Assembly (NCBI GenBank): GCA_020062745.1
Contig: JAGUVT010000021.1
Coordinates: 1 to 54,888 of the forward strand
Direction of reading: 5' to 3'
DNA from: Deltaproteobacteria bacterium
Lineage (GTDB): Bacteria; Bacillota; Desulfotomaculia; Desulfotomaculales; JAGUVT01
DNA length: 54,888 bases
The notes below the pieces were generated by a model, which was given only the letters and a program-made list of their open reading frames with translations, was not told where the DNA came from and ran no database searches. Numbering within the stretch: the first letter of the stretch is position 1; each line of letters opens with the position of its first letter. Below are positions 30,590 through 40,434 of this stretch, one piece after another. The translations under genes were made by a program, and so were the position numbers.

Positions 30590-30903
30590 TGAAGAACCCG
30601 CGGGACATATTAAAGAAGCCGGTAATAACGGAAAAAAGCACGGGGCTTATAGCAGGTAACAAGTATACCTTTTTGGTGAGTACAGATGTCAATAAAATGG
30701 AAATAAAGCAGGCCGTAGAAAATCTTTTTAAGGTTAAGGTAAAAAAAGTCAGTACTATGATGGTAAAGGGTAAAATGAAGCGGGCCCGCGATTTTTTTGG
30801 GCGTCCGGTGGGTGGCAATGTTTTTGGCCGGTCCGCCGATGTAAAGAAAGCTATTGTAACCTTGCGGGAAGGCGACAGGATTGAGATAATGGAAGGACTA
30901 TAA
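30589..30903 (+). CDS. rplW: 50S ribosomal protein L23
   Basis: L23 lies at the tunnel exit and docks trigger factor and SRP. The 104-residue protein starts [17 protein letters not shown] and keeps the [17 protein letters not shown] segment. The start is GTG 30589, overlapping the rplD stop, with the SD GAGGAGGTG inside rplD. Confidence 0.97.
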   Translation: MKNPRDILKKPVITEKSTGLIAGNKYTFLVSTDVNKMEIKQAVENLFKVKVKKVSTMMVKGKMKRARDFFGRPVGGNVFGRSADVKKAIVTLREGDRIEIMEGL

Positions 30904-30971
30904 ATTGGGTTGGAATTGCAAATGGGTGCTCAAGAGTGGCCCTTTTACTTCATAGTTAGGAGAGTGTGGTT

Positions 30972-31796
30972 GTGGCAGTAAAAAAGTATAAGCCGACTTC
31001 GCCGGGCCGGCGGTTTGTAACCGTTTCGATGTTTGATGATATTACGGTTTCCAGGCCTGAAAGATCTCTAGTTGAACCTCTTAAGAAAAGCAGCGGCCGT
31101 AATGCCCGGGGCAAGCTGACAGTCAGGCACCGGGGCGGTGGCCATAAGCGCATGTACCGGGTTATTGATTTTAAACGGGACAAAGACGGGATTCCGGCTA
31201 AAGTGGCTTCCATTGAGTATGATCCCAACCGTTCAGCCCGGATAGCGCTGTTGAACTATGCAGATGGGGAAAAGCGTTATATCATTGCCCCGGTTGGTCT
31301 GGAGGTGGGGCAGACGGTAGTTTCCGGCGAAGGCGCCGATATAAAGGTAGGGAATACCTTGCCGTTGCGGAGCATTCCGGTGGGCACTCTGGTTCATAAC
31401 ATCGAGTTGTATCCCAAGGGTGGAGGAAAAATAGTCCGGTCTGCCGGCACATCGGCCCAATTAATGGCAAAAGAAGGAAAACATGCCCATATTCGGATGC
31501 CTTCAGGTGAAATACGGTTGGTTTTACAGGATTGTCGGGCAACTGTTGGCCAGGTGGGCAATCTTGATCATGAGAATATTACCATTGGAAAAGCCGGGCG
31601 TTCCCGCTGGCTGGGTTTTCGTCCGACTGTGCGGGGTGTGGTAATGAACCCCGTTGATCACCCGCATGGCGGAGGAGAAGGTCGCTCGCCAATCGGCCGT
31701 AATCCGGTGACTCCCTGGGGCAAGCCGGCTTTAGGCGCTCGTACCCGAAAGAAAAAGCCGGGTGACAGACTAATTGTAAGAAGACGCACGAAGTAA
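30972..31796 (+). CDS. rplB: 50S ribosomal protein L2
   Basis: L2 supports subunit joining and peptidyl transfer. The 274-residue product starts [17 protein letters not shown], contains RHRGGGHKR, and ends with the [18 protein letters not shown] loop, which holds the conserved peptidyl-transferase-proximal histidine, and a basic tail. The start is GTG 30972, 9 nt after AGGAG; the GTG at 30966 is too near the SD. Confidence 0.98.
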   Translation: MAVKKYKPTSPGRRFVTVSMFDDITVSRPERSLVEPLKKSSGRNARGKLTVRHRGGGHKRMYRVIDFKRDKDGIPAKVASIEYDPNRSARIALLNYADGEKRYIIAPVGLEVGQTVVSGEGADIKVGNTLPLRSIPVGTLVHNIELYPKGGGKIVRSAGTSAQLMAKEGKHAHIRMPSGEIRLVLQDCRATVGQVGNLDHENITIGKAGRSRWLGFRPTVRGVVMNPVDHPHGGGEGRSPIGRNPVTPWGKPALGARTRKKKPGDRLIVRRRTK

Positions 31797-31831
31797 GTGC
31801 TTAATTTGGGACTTGAGGGGGTTTGAAGGTT

Positions 31832-32116
31832 ATGGGCCGTTCGTTAAAGAAAGGGCCGTACTGTGAAGAGCGGCTGTTGGCGAAAATAGAAAAGATGAAT
31901 GAGTCTGGTGAAAAAAGGGTGATTAAGGTCTGGTCGCGCCGTTCAACTATTTTTCCTCAAATGGTCGGCCATACCATTGCAGTACATGACGGGCGCAAAC
32001 ACGTTCCAGTATATATTACTGAGGATATGATCGGTCATAAACTGGGGGAATTTGCATCGACCAGGTTATTTAGAGGCCACGGTCATCATACTGAGAGATC
32101 TACAGCGTTGAAGTAG
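31832..32116 (+). CDS. rpsS: 30S ribosomal protein S19
   Basis: A 30S head protein contacting S13 and the A-site finger. The 94-residue protein starts [16 protein letters not shown] and has the [31 protein letters not shown] core and [11 protein letters not shown]. The start is ATG 31832, 10 nt after GAGGGGG; the upstream in-frame TTG at 31823 is too close to the SD. Confidence 0.97.
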   Translation: MGRSLKKGPYCEERLLAKIEKMNESGEKRVIKVWSRRSTIFPQMVGHTIAVHDGRKHVPVYITEDMIGHKLGEFASTRLFRGHGHHTERSTALK

Positions 32117-32163
32117 TTTTGAACGGTTTGGAAAGTAGCAACCAGTGGGGGGGATAGGGACTA

Positions 32164-32505
32164 GTGGAGGCTAAAGCTATTGCCAGGTATGTACGGATTT
32201 CTCCACGCAAGGTACGGCCAGTAGTAGATCTGGTCCGGGGCAAAAAAGTCCAGGATGCCCTGGCTATTTTAAGGTTTACACCAAAGCGGGCGTCAACTGT
32301 GATTTCCAAGGTGGTCAAATCGGCAGCAGCTAACGCTGAGCACAATTTTCAGTTGGATCGGGATGAGTTGATCATTACTGGTATTTGTGTCGACCAGGGG
32401 CCGACTTTTAAACGTTATCAGCCGCGGGCTATGGGTCGTGCCGATATTCTGCGCAAACGTACCAGTCACATTACTGTAACTGTTGGCGAAAAGAAAGAGG
32501 GCTGA
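32164..32505 (+). CDS. rplV: 50S ribosomal protein L22
   Basis: L22's beta-hairpin lines the exit tunnel and is the macrolide-resistance hotspot. The 113-residue product starts [18 protein letters not shown] and has the hairpin with [22 protein letters not shown]. The start is GTG 32164 behind GGGGGGATAGGGA. It is separated from rpsC by 5 nt. Confidence 0.97.
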   Translation: MEAKAIARYVRISPRKVRPVVDLVRGKKVQDALAILRFTPKRASTVISKVVKSAAANAEHNFQLDRDELIITGICVDQGPTFKRYQPRAMGRADILRKRTSHITVTVGEKKEG

Positions 32506-32510
32506 TTGAA

Positions 32511-33182
32511 ATGGGGCAGAAGGTCAATCCGAAGGGCTTAAGGCTGGGAATTATCAGGGATTGGGAAGGCAAGTGGTTTGCCGATAAGAAAAATTATGCC
32601 AATTTATTGCTTGAGGATGTAAGGATAAGGGATTTTATTAAGAAGAAACTCTATACCGCCGCAGTTTCACGTATTCAGATTGAACGGGCGGCAAACCGGG
32701 TGAAGGTTTTTATTCATACGGCCAGGCCGGGTATTGTAATTGGCCGTGGCGGTGCTGAGGTAGAGCACTTGCGTAGAGACTTGGAGAAGATTACCGGACG
32801 GCAGGTAAGTATTAATATCGTTGAAATTAAGACACCTGAGTTAGACGCCCAACTGGTTGCTGAAAATGTTGCCGTTCAGCTGGAAAAGCGGATTGCTTTC
32901 AGGCGGGCCATGAAACAGGTAGTTTCCCGTTCGCGCAAGATGGGCGCCAAAGGGATAAAAGTAGCCTGCAGCGGCCGTCTGGCGGGAGCGGAGATTGCCC
33001 GTACCGAGTGGTACAGTGAAGGGAAAGTTCCGTTGCATACCCTTCGTGCTGATATTGATTACGGTATTGCTGAAGCAAAGACGACCTATGGTAAGATCGG
33101 GATTAAAGTATGGATTTACAAAGGGGAAGTCTTACCGGAGGCAGTTAAGGTTCCGCCAGTTGGTGCTGAGAGGAGCGAGTAG
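32511..33182 (+). CDS. rpsC: 30S ribosomal protein S3
   Basis: S3 is part of the mRNA entry helicase site. The 223-residue protein starts [18 protein letters not shown], has a type II KH domain ([17 protein letters not shown]) and the C-domain [38 protein letters not shown]. The length is standard. It is followed by rplP after 3 nt. Confidence 0.98.
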   Translation: MGQKVNPKGLRLGIIRDWEGKWFADKKNYANLLLEDVRIRDFIKKKLYTAAVSRIQIERAANRVKVFIHTARPGIVIGRGGAEVEHLRRDLEKITGRQVSINIVEIKTPELDAQLVAENVAVQLEKRIAFRRAMKQVVSRSRKMGAKGIKVACSGRLAGAEIARTEWYSEGKVPLHTLRADIDYGIAEAKTTYGKIGIKVWIYKGEVLPEAVKVPPVGAERSE

Positions 33183-33185
33183 AAC

Positions 33186-33611
33186 ATGCTTTTACCGAAA
33201 AGAGTTAAGTACCGCAAGCAGCACCGTGGCCGGATGACGGGTAAGGCCAAGGGCGGCAAAGAAATTAATTTTGGTGAATACGGCTTGCAAGCACTTGAGC
33301 CGGCGTGGATTACCAGTCGTCAGATCGAGGCTGCCCGTATTGCAATGACTCGTTACATTAAACGTGGCGGTAAAGTTTGGATTAGGATTTTCCCAGATAA
33401 ACCGGTTACGGCGAAACCAGCTGAAACCAGGATGGGTAGCGGCAAAGGCGCGCCTGAACACTGGGTGGCGGTGGTTAAACCCGGGCGTGTTTTATTTGAA
33501 CTGGCCGGTATCGATGAAGAAGTAGCCCGGGAAGCGATGCGGTTGGCGTCTCATAAGTTGCCTGTTAAAACCAGGTTTGTTAAGCGTGGTGAAGTTAATG
33601 AAGAAGATTGA
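33186..33611 (+). CDS. rplP: 50S ribosomal protein L16
   Basis: L16 helps place the A-site tRNA acceptor arm. The 141-residue protein starts [17 protein letters not shown], has [26 protein letters not shown] and [24 protein letters not shown]. Its final 14 nt overlap rpmC, so the two are translationally coupled. Confidence 0.98.
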   Translation: MLLPKRVKYRKQHRGRMTGKAKGGKEINFGEYGLQALEPAWITSRQIEAARIAMTRYIKRGGKVWIRIFPDKPVTAKPAETRMGSGKGAPEHWVAVVKPGRVLFELAGIDEEVAREAMRLASHKLPVKTRFVKRGEVNEED

Positions 33612-33810
33612 AAATTTGCGGGATTTAACCGATGAAGAACTGGCAAGGAAAGTCGATGATTCCAAGGATGAGCTTTTTAAGTTAAGGTTTCAGATGGCAA
33701 CCGGGCAGTTGGATAACCTGATGAAACTAAAGGAAGTACGCCGTACCATTGCCCGGGTAAAGACCATTATGCGGCAGCGGGAGTTATCTAAAGGCAAGCT
33801 GTCGATATAG
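33598..33810 (+). CDS. rpmC: 50S ribosomal protein L29
   Basis: L29 lies at the tunnel exit beside L23. The 70-residue, mostly helical protein has the signature [19 protein letters not shown]. The start is ATG 33598 inside the end of rplP; the earlier in-frame codon at 33577 would add seven residues without improving the SD. It gives [19 protein letters not shown]. Confidence 0.96.
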   Translation: MKKIENLRDLTDEELARKVDDSKDELFKLRFQMATGQLDNLMKLKEVRRTIARVKTIMRQRELSKGKLSI

Positions 33811-33838
33811 GCTTTAAGAGAGCATAGGGGGCTTAAGT

Positions 33839-34099
33839 ATGAATCGTAAGTTGCGTAAAGTTCGTACCGGCAAGGTGGTCAGCGACAAAATGGACAAAAC
33901 AGTTGTAGTGGCTGTGGAAACTCTGGTGAGGCACCCTCTATACCAGCGCACTATTAGACGCACGGCAAAGTTTAAAGCGCATGATGAGGATAACTCTTGC
34001 CATACCGGTGATAAAGTTAAAATTATGGAAACCAGGCCCCTTTCCGGAGATAAACGATGGCGGGTGGTTGAGGTACTGGAAAGAGTGGAACGGGTATAA
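33839..34099 (+). CDS. rpsQ: 30S ribosomal protein S17
   Basis: A primary 16S-binding protein of OB fold. The 86-residue protein starts [24 protein letters not shown] and contains [19 protein letters not shown] and [13 protein letters not shown]. The ATG follows a GGGGGC SD. It is followed by rplN after 14 nt. Confidence 0.97.
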   Translation: MNRKLRKVRTGKVVSDKMDKTVVVAVETLVRHPLYQRTIRRTAKFKAHDEDNSCHTGDKVKIMETRPLSGDKRWRVVEVLERVERV

Positions 34100-34113
34100 G
34101 GGGGATAGCAGTT

Positions 34114-34482
34114 GTGATACAAGTCCAATCTTTGCTGCAAGTTGCAGATAACACGGGGGCACGTAAGTTGATGTGTATCAGGGTGTTAGGGGGGAGCCTG
34201 CGCCGCTATGCCAGCCTGGGAGATATTGTTGTATGTTCGGTAAAGGAAGCTACGCCGGGTGGTGCGGTGAAAAAAGGTGAAGTGGTGAAAGCGGTAATAG
34301 TGCGTACTAAAAAGGAAGTGGGCCGCCCTGACGGTTCCCGGATCAAGTTCGACGAAAATGCGGCTGTTTTAATTAAAGATGATAAAAGCCCGCGAGGTAC
34401 CCGTATTTTTGGACCGGTCGCCCGTGAACTACGAGATTATGACTTTATGAAAATTATTTCTTTAGCGCCGGAAGTGCTTTAA
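34114..34482 (+). CDS. rplN: 50S ribosomal protein L14
   Basis: L14 forms bridge B8 and is the RsfS silencing site. The 122-residue product starts [28 protein letters not shown] and has [26 protein letters not shown] and [15 protein letters not shown]. The start is GTG 34114 after AAGGGGGAT. Confidence 0.98.
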   Translation: MIQVQSLLQVADNTGARKLMCIRVLGGSLRRYASLGDIVVCSVKEATPGGAVKKGEVVKAVIVRTKKEVGRPDGSRIKFDENAAVLIKDDKSPRGTRIFGPVARELRDYDFMKIISLAPEVL

Positions 34483-34495
34483 GGGGTGAATTATT

Positions 34496-34813
34496 ATTAA
34501 CAAAGTACATGTTCGCAAGGGTGATACGGTTCTTGTAGTTACCGGTAAGAATGCCGGCAAAAAAAGTAAAGTGCTGTCGGTAGATCCAAAAAGCAAGCGG
34601 ATAATAGTGGAAGGTGTTAACGTAGTTAAACGTCATAACAGGCCCACCCGGGCATTGCCGCAGGGAGGCATTGTGGAAAAAGAAGCGCCTATTCACATTT
34701 CTAACGCGATGCTTTTTTGTGGTAAATGTGATAATCCCACCCGTGTAGGCAAGAAGATTTTGGATGATGGCGAAAAGGTTCGTATATGCAAGAAATGTGG
34801 CGAGACTATTTAA
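34496..34813 (+). CDS. rplX: 50S ribosomal protein L24 (apparent ATT start)
   Basis: L24 initiates 50S assembly. The frame encodes a complete L24 beginning [25 protein letters not shown], but the first in-frame ATG/GTG/TTG is GTG 34571, which would delete this KOW core. The frame is closed upstream by TGA 34487-34489. Directly after a strong SD (TAAGGGGTGA) come three ATT codons at 34490, 34493 and 34496. ATT 34496 has the best spacing (9 nt) and gives 105 residues. The C-terminus has a CGKC...CKKC zinc ribbon. AUU starts are known from infC, so this may be a regulated or weak start; a sequence error is the main alternative. Confidence 0.88.
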   Translation: MNKVHVRKGDTVLVVTGKNAGKKSKVLSVDPKSKRIIVEGVNVVKRHNRPTRALPQGGIVEKEAPIHISNAMLFCGKCDNPTRVGKKILDDGEKVRICKKCGETI

Positions 34814-34846
34814 GTTAGTTTCGATCCACCAATGGAGGTATGGTTC

Positions 34847-35389
34847 ATGCCGCGTTTGAAGAATAAATACAACAGTGAAGTAGTGCCTTCAATGATGCAA
34901 AAATTTGGTTATAAGAATATTATGCAAGTACCCAGACTGGAAAAGGTAATTTTGAACATGGGTGTGGGTGAGGCCATTCAGAACGCGAAAGCTATTGATG
35001 CAGCGGTAAACGATTTAATGGTTGTTACCGGTCAGCGCCCTGTGGTAACGAAGGCTAAAAAATCCATCGCTGCTTTTAAGTTAAGGGCTGGGATGACTGT
35101 AGGCTGTAAGTTGACCCTGCGGGGGGACCGGATGTATGAATTTGTAGATAAACTGGTAAATGTGGCTCTGCCCCGGGTACGGGATTTTCGTGGAGTTTCA
35201 TCTAAATCCTTCGATGGCCGGGGCAATTATGCGATGGGTGTCCGGGAGCAGTTGATCTTCCCGGAAATTGAGTATGAAAAAATCGACAAGGTGCGGGGGA
35301 TGGACATTATATTTGTTACTACGGCTAGAACCGATGAGGAAGCCAGAGAGCTTTTAAGACTGATGGGGATGCCTTTTCAGGCTGCGTAA
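34847..35389 (+). CDS. rplE: 50S ribosomal protein L5
   Basis: L5 links 5S rRNA to the 50S and contacts P-site tRNA. The 180-residue product starts [24 protein letters not shown] and has [39 protein letters not shown] and [20 protein letters not shown]. The start is ATG 34847, 8 nt after TGGAGG. The ATG at 34832 precedes that SD and is not used. Confidence 0.98.
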   Translation: MPRLKNKYNSEVVPSMMQKFGYKNIMQVPRLEKVILNMGVGEAIQNAKAIDAAVNDLMVVTGQRPVVTKAKKSIAAFKLRAGMTVGCKLTLRGDRMYEFVDKLVNVALPRVRDFRGVSSKSFDGRGNYAMGVREQLIFPEIEYEKIDKVRGMDIIFVTTARTDEEARELLRLMGMPFQAA

Positions 35390-35404
35390 TTTGGGGGTGA
35401 TGAA

Positions 35405-35590
35405 ATGGCAAAACAATCGATGATCAATAAAGCAATGCGTCCGCCCAAGTTTAAAGTGCGTCAACACAACAGGTGCAAGCTTTGCGGGCGTCCCCATGCT
35501 TACATGCGGAAGTTCGGAATCTGCCGTATTTGTTTCAGGGAACTTTCTTACCGGGGCGAGATGCCGGGAATCCGCAAGGCCAGTTGGTAG
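35405..35590 (+). CDS. rpsZ: 30S ribosomal protein S14 type Z
   Basis: A short zinc-binding S14 of 61 residues, with the site CKLC...CRIC at about residues 24-43 and the ending [11 protein letters not shown]. This C+ form is the usual one in Gram-positives, while a C- paralogue may exist elsewhere. It lies between rplE and rpsH as expected. Confidence 0.97.
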   Translation: MAKQSMINKAMRPPKFKVRQHNRCKLCGRPHAYMRKFGICRICFRELSYRGEMPGIRKASW

Positions 35591-35608
35591 TAAGGGGGGT
35601 AGTTATAT

Positions 35609-36007
35609 ATGGTGATGACCGATCCGATTGCAGATTTTCTAACCCGTATTCGCAATGCCAATACGGTTTATCATGAAAAGGTAGAAGTACCTGCTTCCAG
35701 GGTCAAAAAGGAAATTGCCAATATTCTAAAACAGGAAGGGTTCGTCAGGGATTGCGAGTTTGTCGATGATGGCAAACAGGGAATTATCCGGGTTTACTTA
35801 AAATTCGGCGCCAGTAAAAAGAGGGTAATAACTGGTTTAAAGCGCATTTCCAAGCCAGGGTTGCGAGTTTATGCCAGAAAGGAAGAAGTACCCCGGGTGC
35901 TCGGTGGTCTTGGTATTGCTATTATTTCTACTTCCAGGGGAATCATGACTGACAAGCAGGCTCGTAAAGAAAGGCTGGGGGGAGAGGTAATCTGCTACGT
36001 ATGGTAA
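35609..36007 (+). CDS. rpsH: 30S ribosomal protein S8
   Basis: S8 binds the central domain of 16S rRNA and in E. coli represses the spc operon. The 132-residue product starts [15 protein letters not shown] after M-V-M, and has [55 protein letters not shown] at the end (positions ~78-132). ATG 35609 is 9 nt after AAGGGGGG; ATG 35615 is a less well spaced alternative. Confidence 0.97.
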   Translation: MVMTDPIADFLTRIRNANTVYHEKVEVPASRVKKEIANILKQEGFVRDCEFVDDGKQGIIRVYLKFGASKKRVITGLKRISKPGLRVYARKEEVPRVLGGLGIAIISTSRGIMTDKQARKERLGGEVICYVW

Positions 36008-36088
36008 TTTTTGTAGGAAACTTTTCACTATAAGGTAATCTCTGTAACGAAATTTACCCCCAAATTTGATAGGAGGGATGAGAGATAT

Positions 36089-36637
36089 ATGTCCAGGATC
36101 GGCAGGCAGCCAGTTCCAGTGCCGCCGGGAACAGAAGTCCGGGTTAATGGTAATTTAGTTTCGGTTAAGGGGCCGAAAGGTCAGTTGCAGAGAGAGTTTC
36201 ACCGGGATATGAAAATTGTGTTAGAAGATGGACGGCTGATTGTGGAAAGGCCTTCTAACAGTAAGTTGCACTGTTCGTTGCATGGATTGACCCGTACTCT
36301 TCTTCATAACATGATCGTAGGGGTAACTGCTGGTTTTCAGAAGAACCTTGAACTGGTGGGAGTTGGCTACCGGGCCTCAAAGCAAGGCAACAAACTGCTG
36401 CTGTCTGTAGGCTATTCCCAACCGGTGGAAATCGAACCGCAACCCGGTTTGGAGATTGAAGTTCCGTCACCGGTTAAGATAACTGTAAAGGGTATAGATA
36501 AGGAGAAGGTCGGCGCGTGTGCGGCGACCATCCGGGCAGTGCGGGAGCCTGAGCCGTATAAGGGGAAAGGGGTCCGGTACGGAGGAGAAAAGATCCGGCA
36601 TAAAGCCGGTAAGGCCGGCGGCAAGGGCAAGAAGTAA
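36089..36637 (+). CDS. rplF: 50S ribosomal protein L6
   Basis: L6 supports the GTPase-associated region near the sarcin-ricin loop. The 182-residue protein starts [17 protein letters not shown], holds two L6 folds, and ends with the signature [29 protein letters not shown]. The ATG is 12 nt after AGGAGG. It is followed by a 167-nt gap filled by a heptad-repeat element, unusual inside the spc operon. Confidence 0.97.
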   Translation: MSRIGRQPVPVPPGTEVRVNGNLVSVKGPKGQLQREFHRDMKIVLEDGRLIVERPSNSKLHCSLHGLTRTLLHNMIVGVTAGFQKNLELVGVGYRASKQGNKLLLSVGYSQPVEIEPQPGLEIEVPSPVKITVKGIDKEKVGACAATIRAVREPEPYKGKGVRYGGEKIRHKAGKAGGKGKK

Positions 36638-36639
36638 AA

Positions 36640-36787
36640 TAAAAAAGCCTTTATTAGCTATTTGCTATTGGTGTTTGGAAAAGGTATTCATTATTAATTG
36701 TCTTATTTCTACTGGATTCTGACTACTGACTACTGACTACTGAATTCTATCTTTATGCTGATAGCTAATGACTGACAGCTAGCTTTT
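36640..36787. repeat. heptad-repeat element inside the spc operon (rplF-rplR)
   Basis: The left part has TTAGCTATTTGCTATTGG. The middle has three copies of CTGACTA in register (36719-36739). The right part has the core 36741-36767, matching 16055-16081 at 24 of 27 positions, then GCTGATAGCTAATGACTGACAGC. No ORF or promoter is convincing. It ends 2-3 nt before the rplR SD region. Confidence 0.85.
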
Positions 36788-36804
36788 TAGAGGAGGTTTA
36801 AGAC

Positions 36805-37170
36805 ATGCTTAAAAAACCGGACCGGAAGTTACTGCGGTCCAAACGGCGCCGCCGGGTTCGGAAAAAGATATGCGGTACTCCTGAGTGTCCAAGACTGAAC
36901 GTATTCCGGAGCATAAATAACATTTACGCTCAGATTATCGACGATAGCAAGGGTGTTACTTTAGTAGCTGCTTCATCTCTGATGCCTGAATTTAGGGAGC
37001 TTCAGGTGACGGGCAACGCCAATAAAGCTTCAGCAGTGGGTAAGCTGCTGGCCCAAAAAGCCAGGGTTTTGGGGATTAATCAAGTAGTTTTTGACCGTGC
37101 CGGTTACCTTTATCATGGACGGGTCAAGGCTTTGGCCGAAGCAGCCCGGTCGGAAGGACTGGAATTTTGA
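36805..37170 (+). CDS. rplR: 50S ribosomal protein L18
   Basis: L18 binds 5S rRNA with L5. The 121-residue protein starts with a basic arm ([20 protein letters not shown]), then [19 protein letters not shown] and the ending [29 protein letters not shown]. The ATG follows AGAGGAGGT just after the intergenic repeat. Confidence 0.97.
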   Translation: MLKKPDRKLLRSKRRRRVRKKICGTPECPRLNVFRSINNIYAQIIDDSKGVTLVAASSLMPEFRELQVTGNANKASAVGKLLAQKARVLGINQVVFDRAGYLYHGRVKALAEAARSEGLEF

Positions 37171-37194
37171 TGGCGGTGATAAGGGGGAAAATAA

Positions 37195-37695
37195 ATGGCG
37201 AGAGTTGATTCGGCCAGGCTGGAGTTATCAGAAAAGGTGGTATATATTAACCGGGTGGCTAAAGTGGTTAAAGGTGGGCGCCGCTTTAGTTTTTCAGCCC
37301 TGGTAGTGGTTGGTGACGGCAATGGTTGTGTTGGGTTCGGGTTAGGCAAAGCCGGTGAAGTTCCCGAAGCCATTCGTAAAGGTGTTGAAGATGCCAAAAA
37401 GTCGTTAATCAAGGTACCGCTTGCCGGTACTACCATTCCGCATGAGGTGACAGGTGAGTTTGGCGCCGGAAAAGTTCTTTTGAAGCCGGCTGCTCCCGGT
37501 GCCGGTGTTATAGCCGGCGGCCCGGTACGGGCGATCCTGGAACTGGCCGGGGTGCGTGATATCCTTACAAAATCTCTTGGTTCCAGCAATGCTAATAATA
37601 TGGTAAATGCCACTATGGCTGCTTTGAAGAGTTTGAGAACGCCTGAAGAGATGGCCCGCCTTAGAGATAAAACGGTTGAAGAACTGCTCGGCTAG
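37195..37695 (+). CDS. rpsE: 30S ribosomal protein S5
   Basis: S5 affects decoding accuracy and mRNA unwinding. The 166-residue product has the dsRBD-like [34 protein letters not shown] and the C-domain [37 protein letters not shown]. The ATG follows AAGGGGGAAAATAA. The length is standard. Confidence 0.98.
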   Translation: MARVDSARLELSEKVVYINRVAKVVKGGRRFSFSALVVVGDGNGCVGFGLGKAGEVPEAIRKGVEDAKKSLIKVPLAGTTIPHEVTGEFGAGKVLLKPAAPGAGVIAGGPVRAILELAGVRDILTKSLGSSNANNMVNATMAALKSLRTPEEMARLRDKTVEELLG

Positions 37696-37710
37696 AGGAG
37701 GATATTGTTG

Positions 37711-37890
37711 TTGGCAAGCATAAAGATTAAACTGGTAAAGAGTGTTATCGGTTGCCCGGTAGATCAGCGGATCACTGTGCGCACGCTGGGTCTTAAGAAA
37801 TTAAATCATTCAGTGGTACGGGAGGACACCCCTCAGGTGCGGGGGATGATCAGTAAGGTAAAACACCTGCTGAAGGTGGAAGAAGTTTGA
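37711..37890 (+). CDS. rpmD: 50S ribosomal protein L30
   Basis: A small 59-residue 50S protein with the family core [51 protein letters not shown] (residues 4-54). Three consecutive TTG codons (37705, 37708, 37711) follow AGAGGAGG. The third has the best spacing (9 nt) and gives the family-like N-terminus. Confidence 0.95.
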   Translation: MASIKIKLVKSVIGCPVDQRITVRTLGLKKLNHSVVREDTPQVRGMISKVKHLLKVEEV

Positions 37891-37913
37891 TCAAGGAGGG
37901 GGTTTGGATTAGG

Positions 37914-38393
37914 GTGAAATTATCTGAATTGAAGCCTGCCCCCGGGGCAAGGCATAAACCTACCCGGAAGGGACTGGGCATTGGTTCCGGCCTGGGAAAG
38001 ACGGCGGGCCGCGGCCATAAAGGACAAAAGTCCCGGTCCGGCGGCGGTGTACGGCCGGGGTTTGAGGGCGGGCAGATGCCTTTGCAGCGCCGGCTGCCCA
38101 AACGGGGGTTTTATAATAAATTCGGTAAAGAAATTGTATTCGTCAATGTGGACAAATTAAACCGTTTTGCCGATGGAACTACCGTAACACCGGAGGAGTT
38201 GCTTGCCGCCCGTGTAATTAAAAAAGTTGGGGATGGTGTTAAAATCCTTGGTGGCGGTAATCTGGAAAAGGCCCTTACCGTTTATGCCCATGCTTTTAGT
38301 AAGTCGGCAGTCGAAAAGATTGCTGCAGCCGGCGGCAGGCAGGAGGTTTTGCCTTCCGGGAGAGCTGAATCTGCCGGGCAAAATTTCCGTTAG
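37914..38393 (+). CDS. rplO: 50S ribosomal protein L15
   Basis: A late-assembly 50S protein. The ~159-residue product starts [40 protein letters not shown] and has [20 protein letters not shown]. The start chosen is GTG 37914, after the SD AAGGAGGGGG at 37893-37902. The upstream TTG at 37887 would contain that SD. Confidence 0.96.
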   Translation: MKLSELKPAPGARHKPTRKGLGIGSGLGKTAGRGHKGQKSRSGGGVRPGFEGGQMPLQRRLPKRGFYNKFGKEIVFVNVDKLNRFADGTTVTPEELLAARVIKKVGDGVKILGGGNLEKALTVYAHAFSKSAVEKIAAAGGRQEVLPSGRAESAGQNFR

Positions 38394-38410
38394 GACAGAG
38401 GTGAGATAAA

Positions 38411-39670
38411 TTGCTTGAGAGTTTACGCAGTGCTCTTCGGATAACGGAATTGCGAAATAAAATCTTGTTTACGCTGTTCATGATTTTCATTTTTCGATTA
38501 GGGGCGCATGTTCCGGTACCGGGTGTAAATGCCGATAAGTTTGCCGAACTGGTAAGAAGCGGACTTATTTTTGGTTTTTTTGATGTGATCTCCGGCGGCG
38601 CGTTAAAGAATTTTTCTGTTTTTGCTATGAGTATCACCCCTTATATCAATGCATCTATTATTATGCAACTGCTCACGGTGGTTATTCCTCACCTGGAGCG
38701 GTTATCAAAAGAAGGTGAAGAAGGGCGTAAAAAAATCACCCAGTATACCCGCTACTTTACCGTGTTGCTGGCCTTTATCCAGGGGTTGGGGATGGTTATC
38801 GGCGTTAAAGGGTCGCTTTACAATCCGAGCATCTGGTCCTACCTGGTAGTAGCCATTACGATTACGGCCGGTACGACATTTTTGATGTGGATTGGTGAGC
38901 AGATTACCGAAAAGGGTATCGGCAACGGGATTTCCCTTTTGATTTTTGCCGGCATTGTTTCCCGGGTGCCTTCCGGCGCGGTAAGTATATACCAGTATTT
39001 AGATGCCAAGACGATTAATATCTTTAGCATTATCCTGCTGGTGGTTATCGGCGCCCTGGTTATTGCCGGTATAGTTGCTGTTCAGGAAGGCCAGCGCCGC
39101 ATCCCGGTGCAGTATGCCAAGCGTGTGGTTGGACGCCGGGTCTATGGGGGACAGAGTACCCACCTGCCGCTACGGGTTAACCAGGCTGGGGTGATTCCGG
39201 TCATCTTCGCCTCGTCGCTGATGATGTTTCCGGAATCTCTGGCGCAATGGTTCGCCGGCTCGAATATTTCCATGATGTACGTGAAATATTTCGGCTGGGG
39301 CACTGCTTTGCATACCATTGCTTATGCCCTTTTAATTATCGGGTTCACTTATTTTTATACTGCGGTAATTATGAACCCGGTGGATGTGGCCGATAACATT
39401 AAAAAATACGGCGGATTTATTCCCGGTCTGAGGCCGGGCCGGCCGACGGCAGAATACATCAGCCGGGTGATGAGCAAAGTAACTCTGGCCGGGGCAGTCT
39501 TTCTGGCGCTTATTGCTATTTTGCCTAATTTTGTGCTGGTTGCAACCAGAATCCCGAATATTTACTTTGGTGGAACAGCGCTTTTAATTGTTGTAGGAGT
39601 GGCTTTAGATACTATGAAGCAGGTCGAGTCGCATCTTTTGATGCGCAGTTACCAGGGTTTCATCAAATGA
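38411..39670 (+). CDS. secY: preprotein translocase subunit SecY
   Basis: The protein-conducting channel of the Sec system. The 419-residue protein has ten predicted membrane helices, the N-terminal plug region, the cytoplasmic loop GQRRIPVQYAKRVVGRRVYGGQSTHLPLRVNQAGVIPVIFASS and a final YQGFIK tail. The start is TTG 38411 after GAGGTGA. It overlaps map by 4 nt (ATGA). The adk gene, usually between secY and map in Firmicutes, is absent. Confidence 0.98.
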   Translation: MLESLRSALRITELRNKILFTLFMIFIFRLGAHVPVPGVNADKFAELVRSGLIFGFFDVISGGALKNFSVFAMSITPYINASIIMQLLTVVIPHLERLSKEGEEGRKKITQYTRYFTVLLAFIQGLGMVIGVKGSLYNPSIWSYLVVAITITAGTTFLMWIGEQITEKGIGNGISLLIFAGIVSRVPSGAVSIYQYLDAKTINIFSIILLVVIGALVIAGIVAVQEGQRRIPVQYAKRVVGRRVYGGQSTHLPLRVNQAGVIPVIFASSLMMFPESLAQWFAGSNISMMYVKYFGWGTALHTIAYALLIIGFTYFYTAVIMNPVDVADNIKKYGGFIPGLRPGRPTAEYISRVMSKVTLAGAVFLALIAILPNFVLVATRIPNIYFGGTALLIVVGVALDTMKQVESHLLMRSYQGFIK

Positions 39671-40425
39671 AAAAGGGGAGGATTACCTGCAAGTCGGAGC
39701 GGGAACTTGTCTATATGCGTGATGCCGGCCGGGTGGTAGCCCGTACTCATGCCGAACTGGCTAAAGCGGCCCGGGTCGGAGTAACTACCGGGGAACTTGA
39801 TCAACTGGCGGAAGATTTTATCATTCGCCAGGGAGCCAGACCGGCTTTTAAGGGGTTGTATGGGTATCCGGCTACCGTTTGTGCTTCAATCAATGAAGAA
39901 GTGGTGCATGGTATTCCCGGTCCGAGAAAGTTAAAAGATGGTGATATCGTCAGCATTGATATTGGAGTGGAAATGAACGGTTACTATGGGGATAGCGCTT
40001 TTACCCTGCCGATAGGTGATGTCAGTATTGAAGCTCTTGTCCTTTTAAAGTCTACAGAACAGGCATTATGGGAAGGAATTGCCAGGGCCCGGGAAGGGAA
40101 CCGGGTTTCGGATATATCTTATGCTATCCAGAGTTATGTAGAGAGGCAGGGGTATTCCGTGGTACGGGACTACGTAGGACACGGTATTGGCAGTAGTATG
40201 CACGAGGAACCGCAGGTACCCAACTTTGGTCTGCCGGGGCGTGGTCCCAGGTTAAATAAAGGGATGACGCTGGCCATCGAACCGATGGTAAATATGGGTA
40301 CGTATGAAGTGCGAACTCTATTAAATAATTGGACGGTAGTTACCCTGGATGCCAAGCTTTCAGCGCATTTCGAACATACGGTTGCTGTTACCGGGGATGA
40401 ACCGGAGATTTTGACCAGATTATAG
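39667..40425 (+). CDS. map: methionine aminopeptidase type I
   Basis: Removes the N-terminal Met from nascent proteins with a dinuclear metal centre. In the 252-residue protein the ligand motifs are visible: DIGVEMNGYYGDSAFT (two Asp), VGHGIGSSMHEEPQVPN (His), AIEPMVN (Glu) and FEHTVAVT (Glu). The ATG start overlaps the secY stop, so expression is coupled to secY. Confidence 0.97.
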   Translation: MKKGRITCKSERELVYMRDAGRVVARTHAELAKAARVGVTTGELDQLAEDFIIRQGARPAFKGLYGYPATVCASINEEVVHGIPGPRKLKDGDIVSIDIGVEMNGYYGDSAFTLPIGDVSIEALVLLKSTEQALWEGIARAREGNRVSDISYAIQSYVERQGYSVVRDYVGHGIGSSMHEEPQVPNFGLPGRGPRLNKGMTLAIEPMVNMGTYEVRTLLNNWTVVTLDAKLSAHFEHTVAVTGDEPEILTRL

Positions 40426-40434
40426 GAGTTTAGC

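Noticed and set aside
34571-34813. Short L24 from GTG 34571
   Set aside because: Would lack the KOW core that is encoded in frame upstream; no SD before the GTG.
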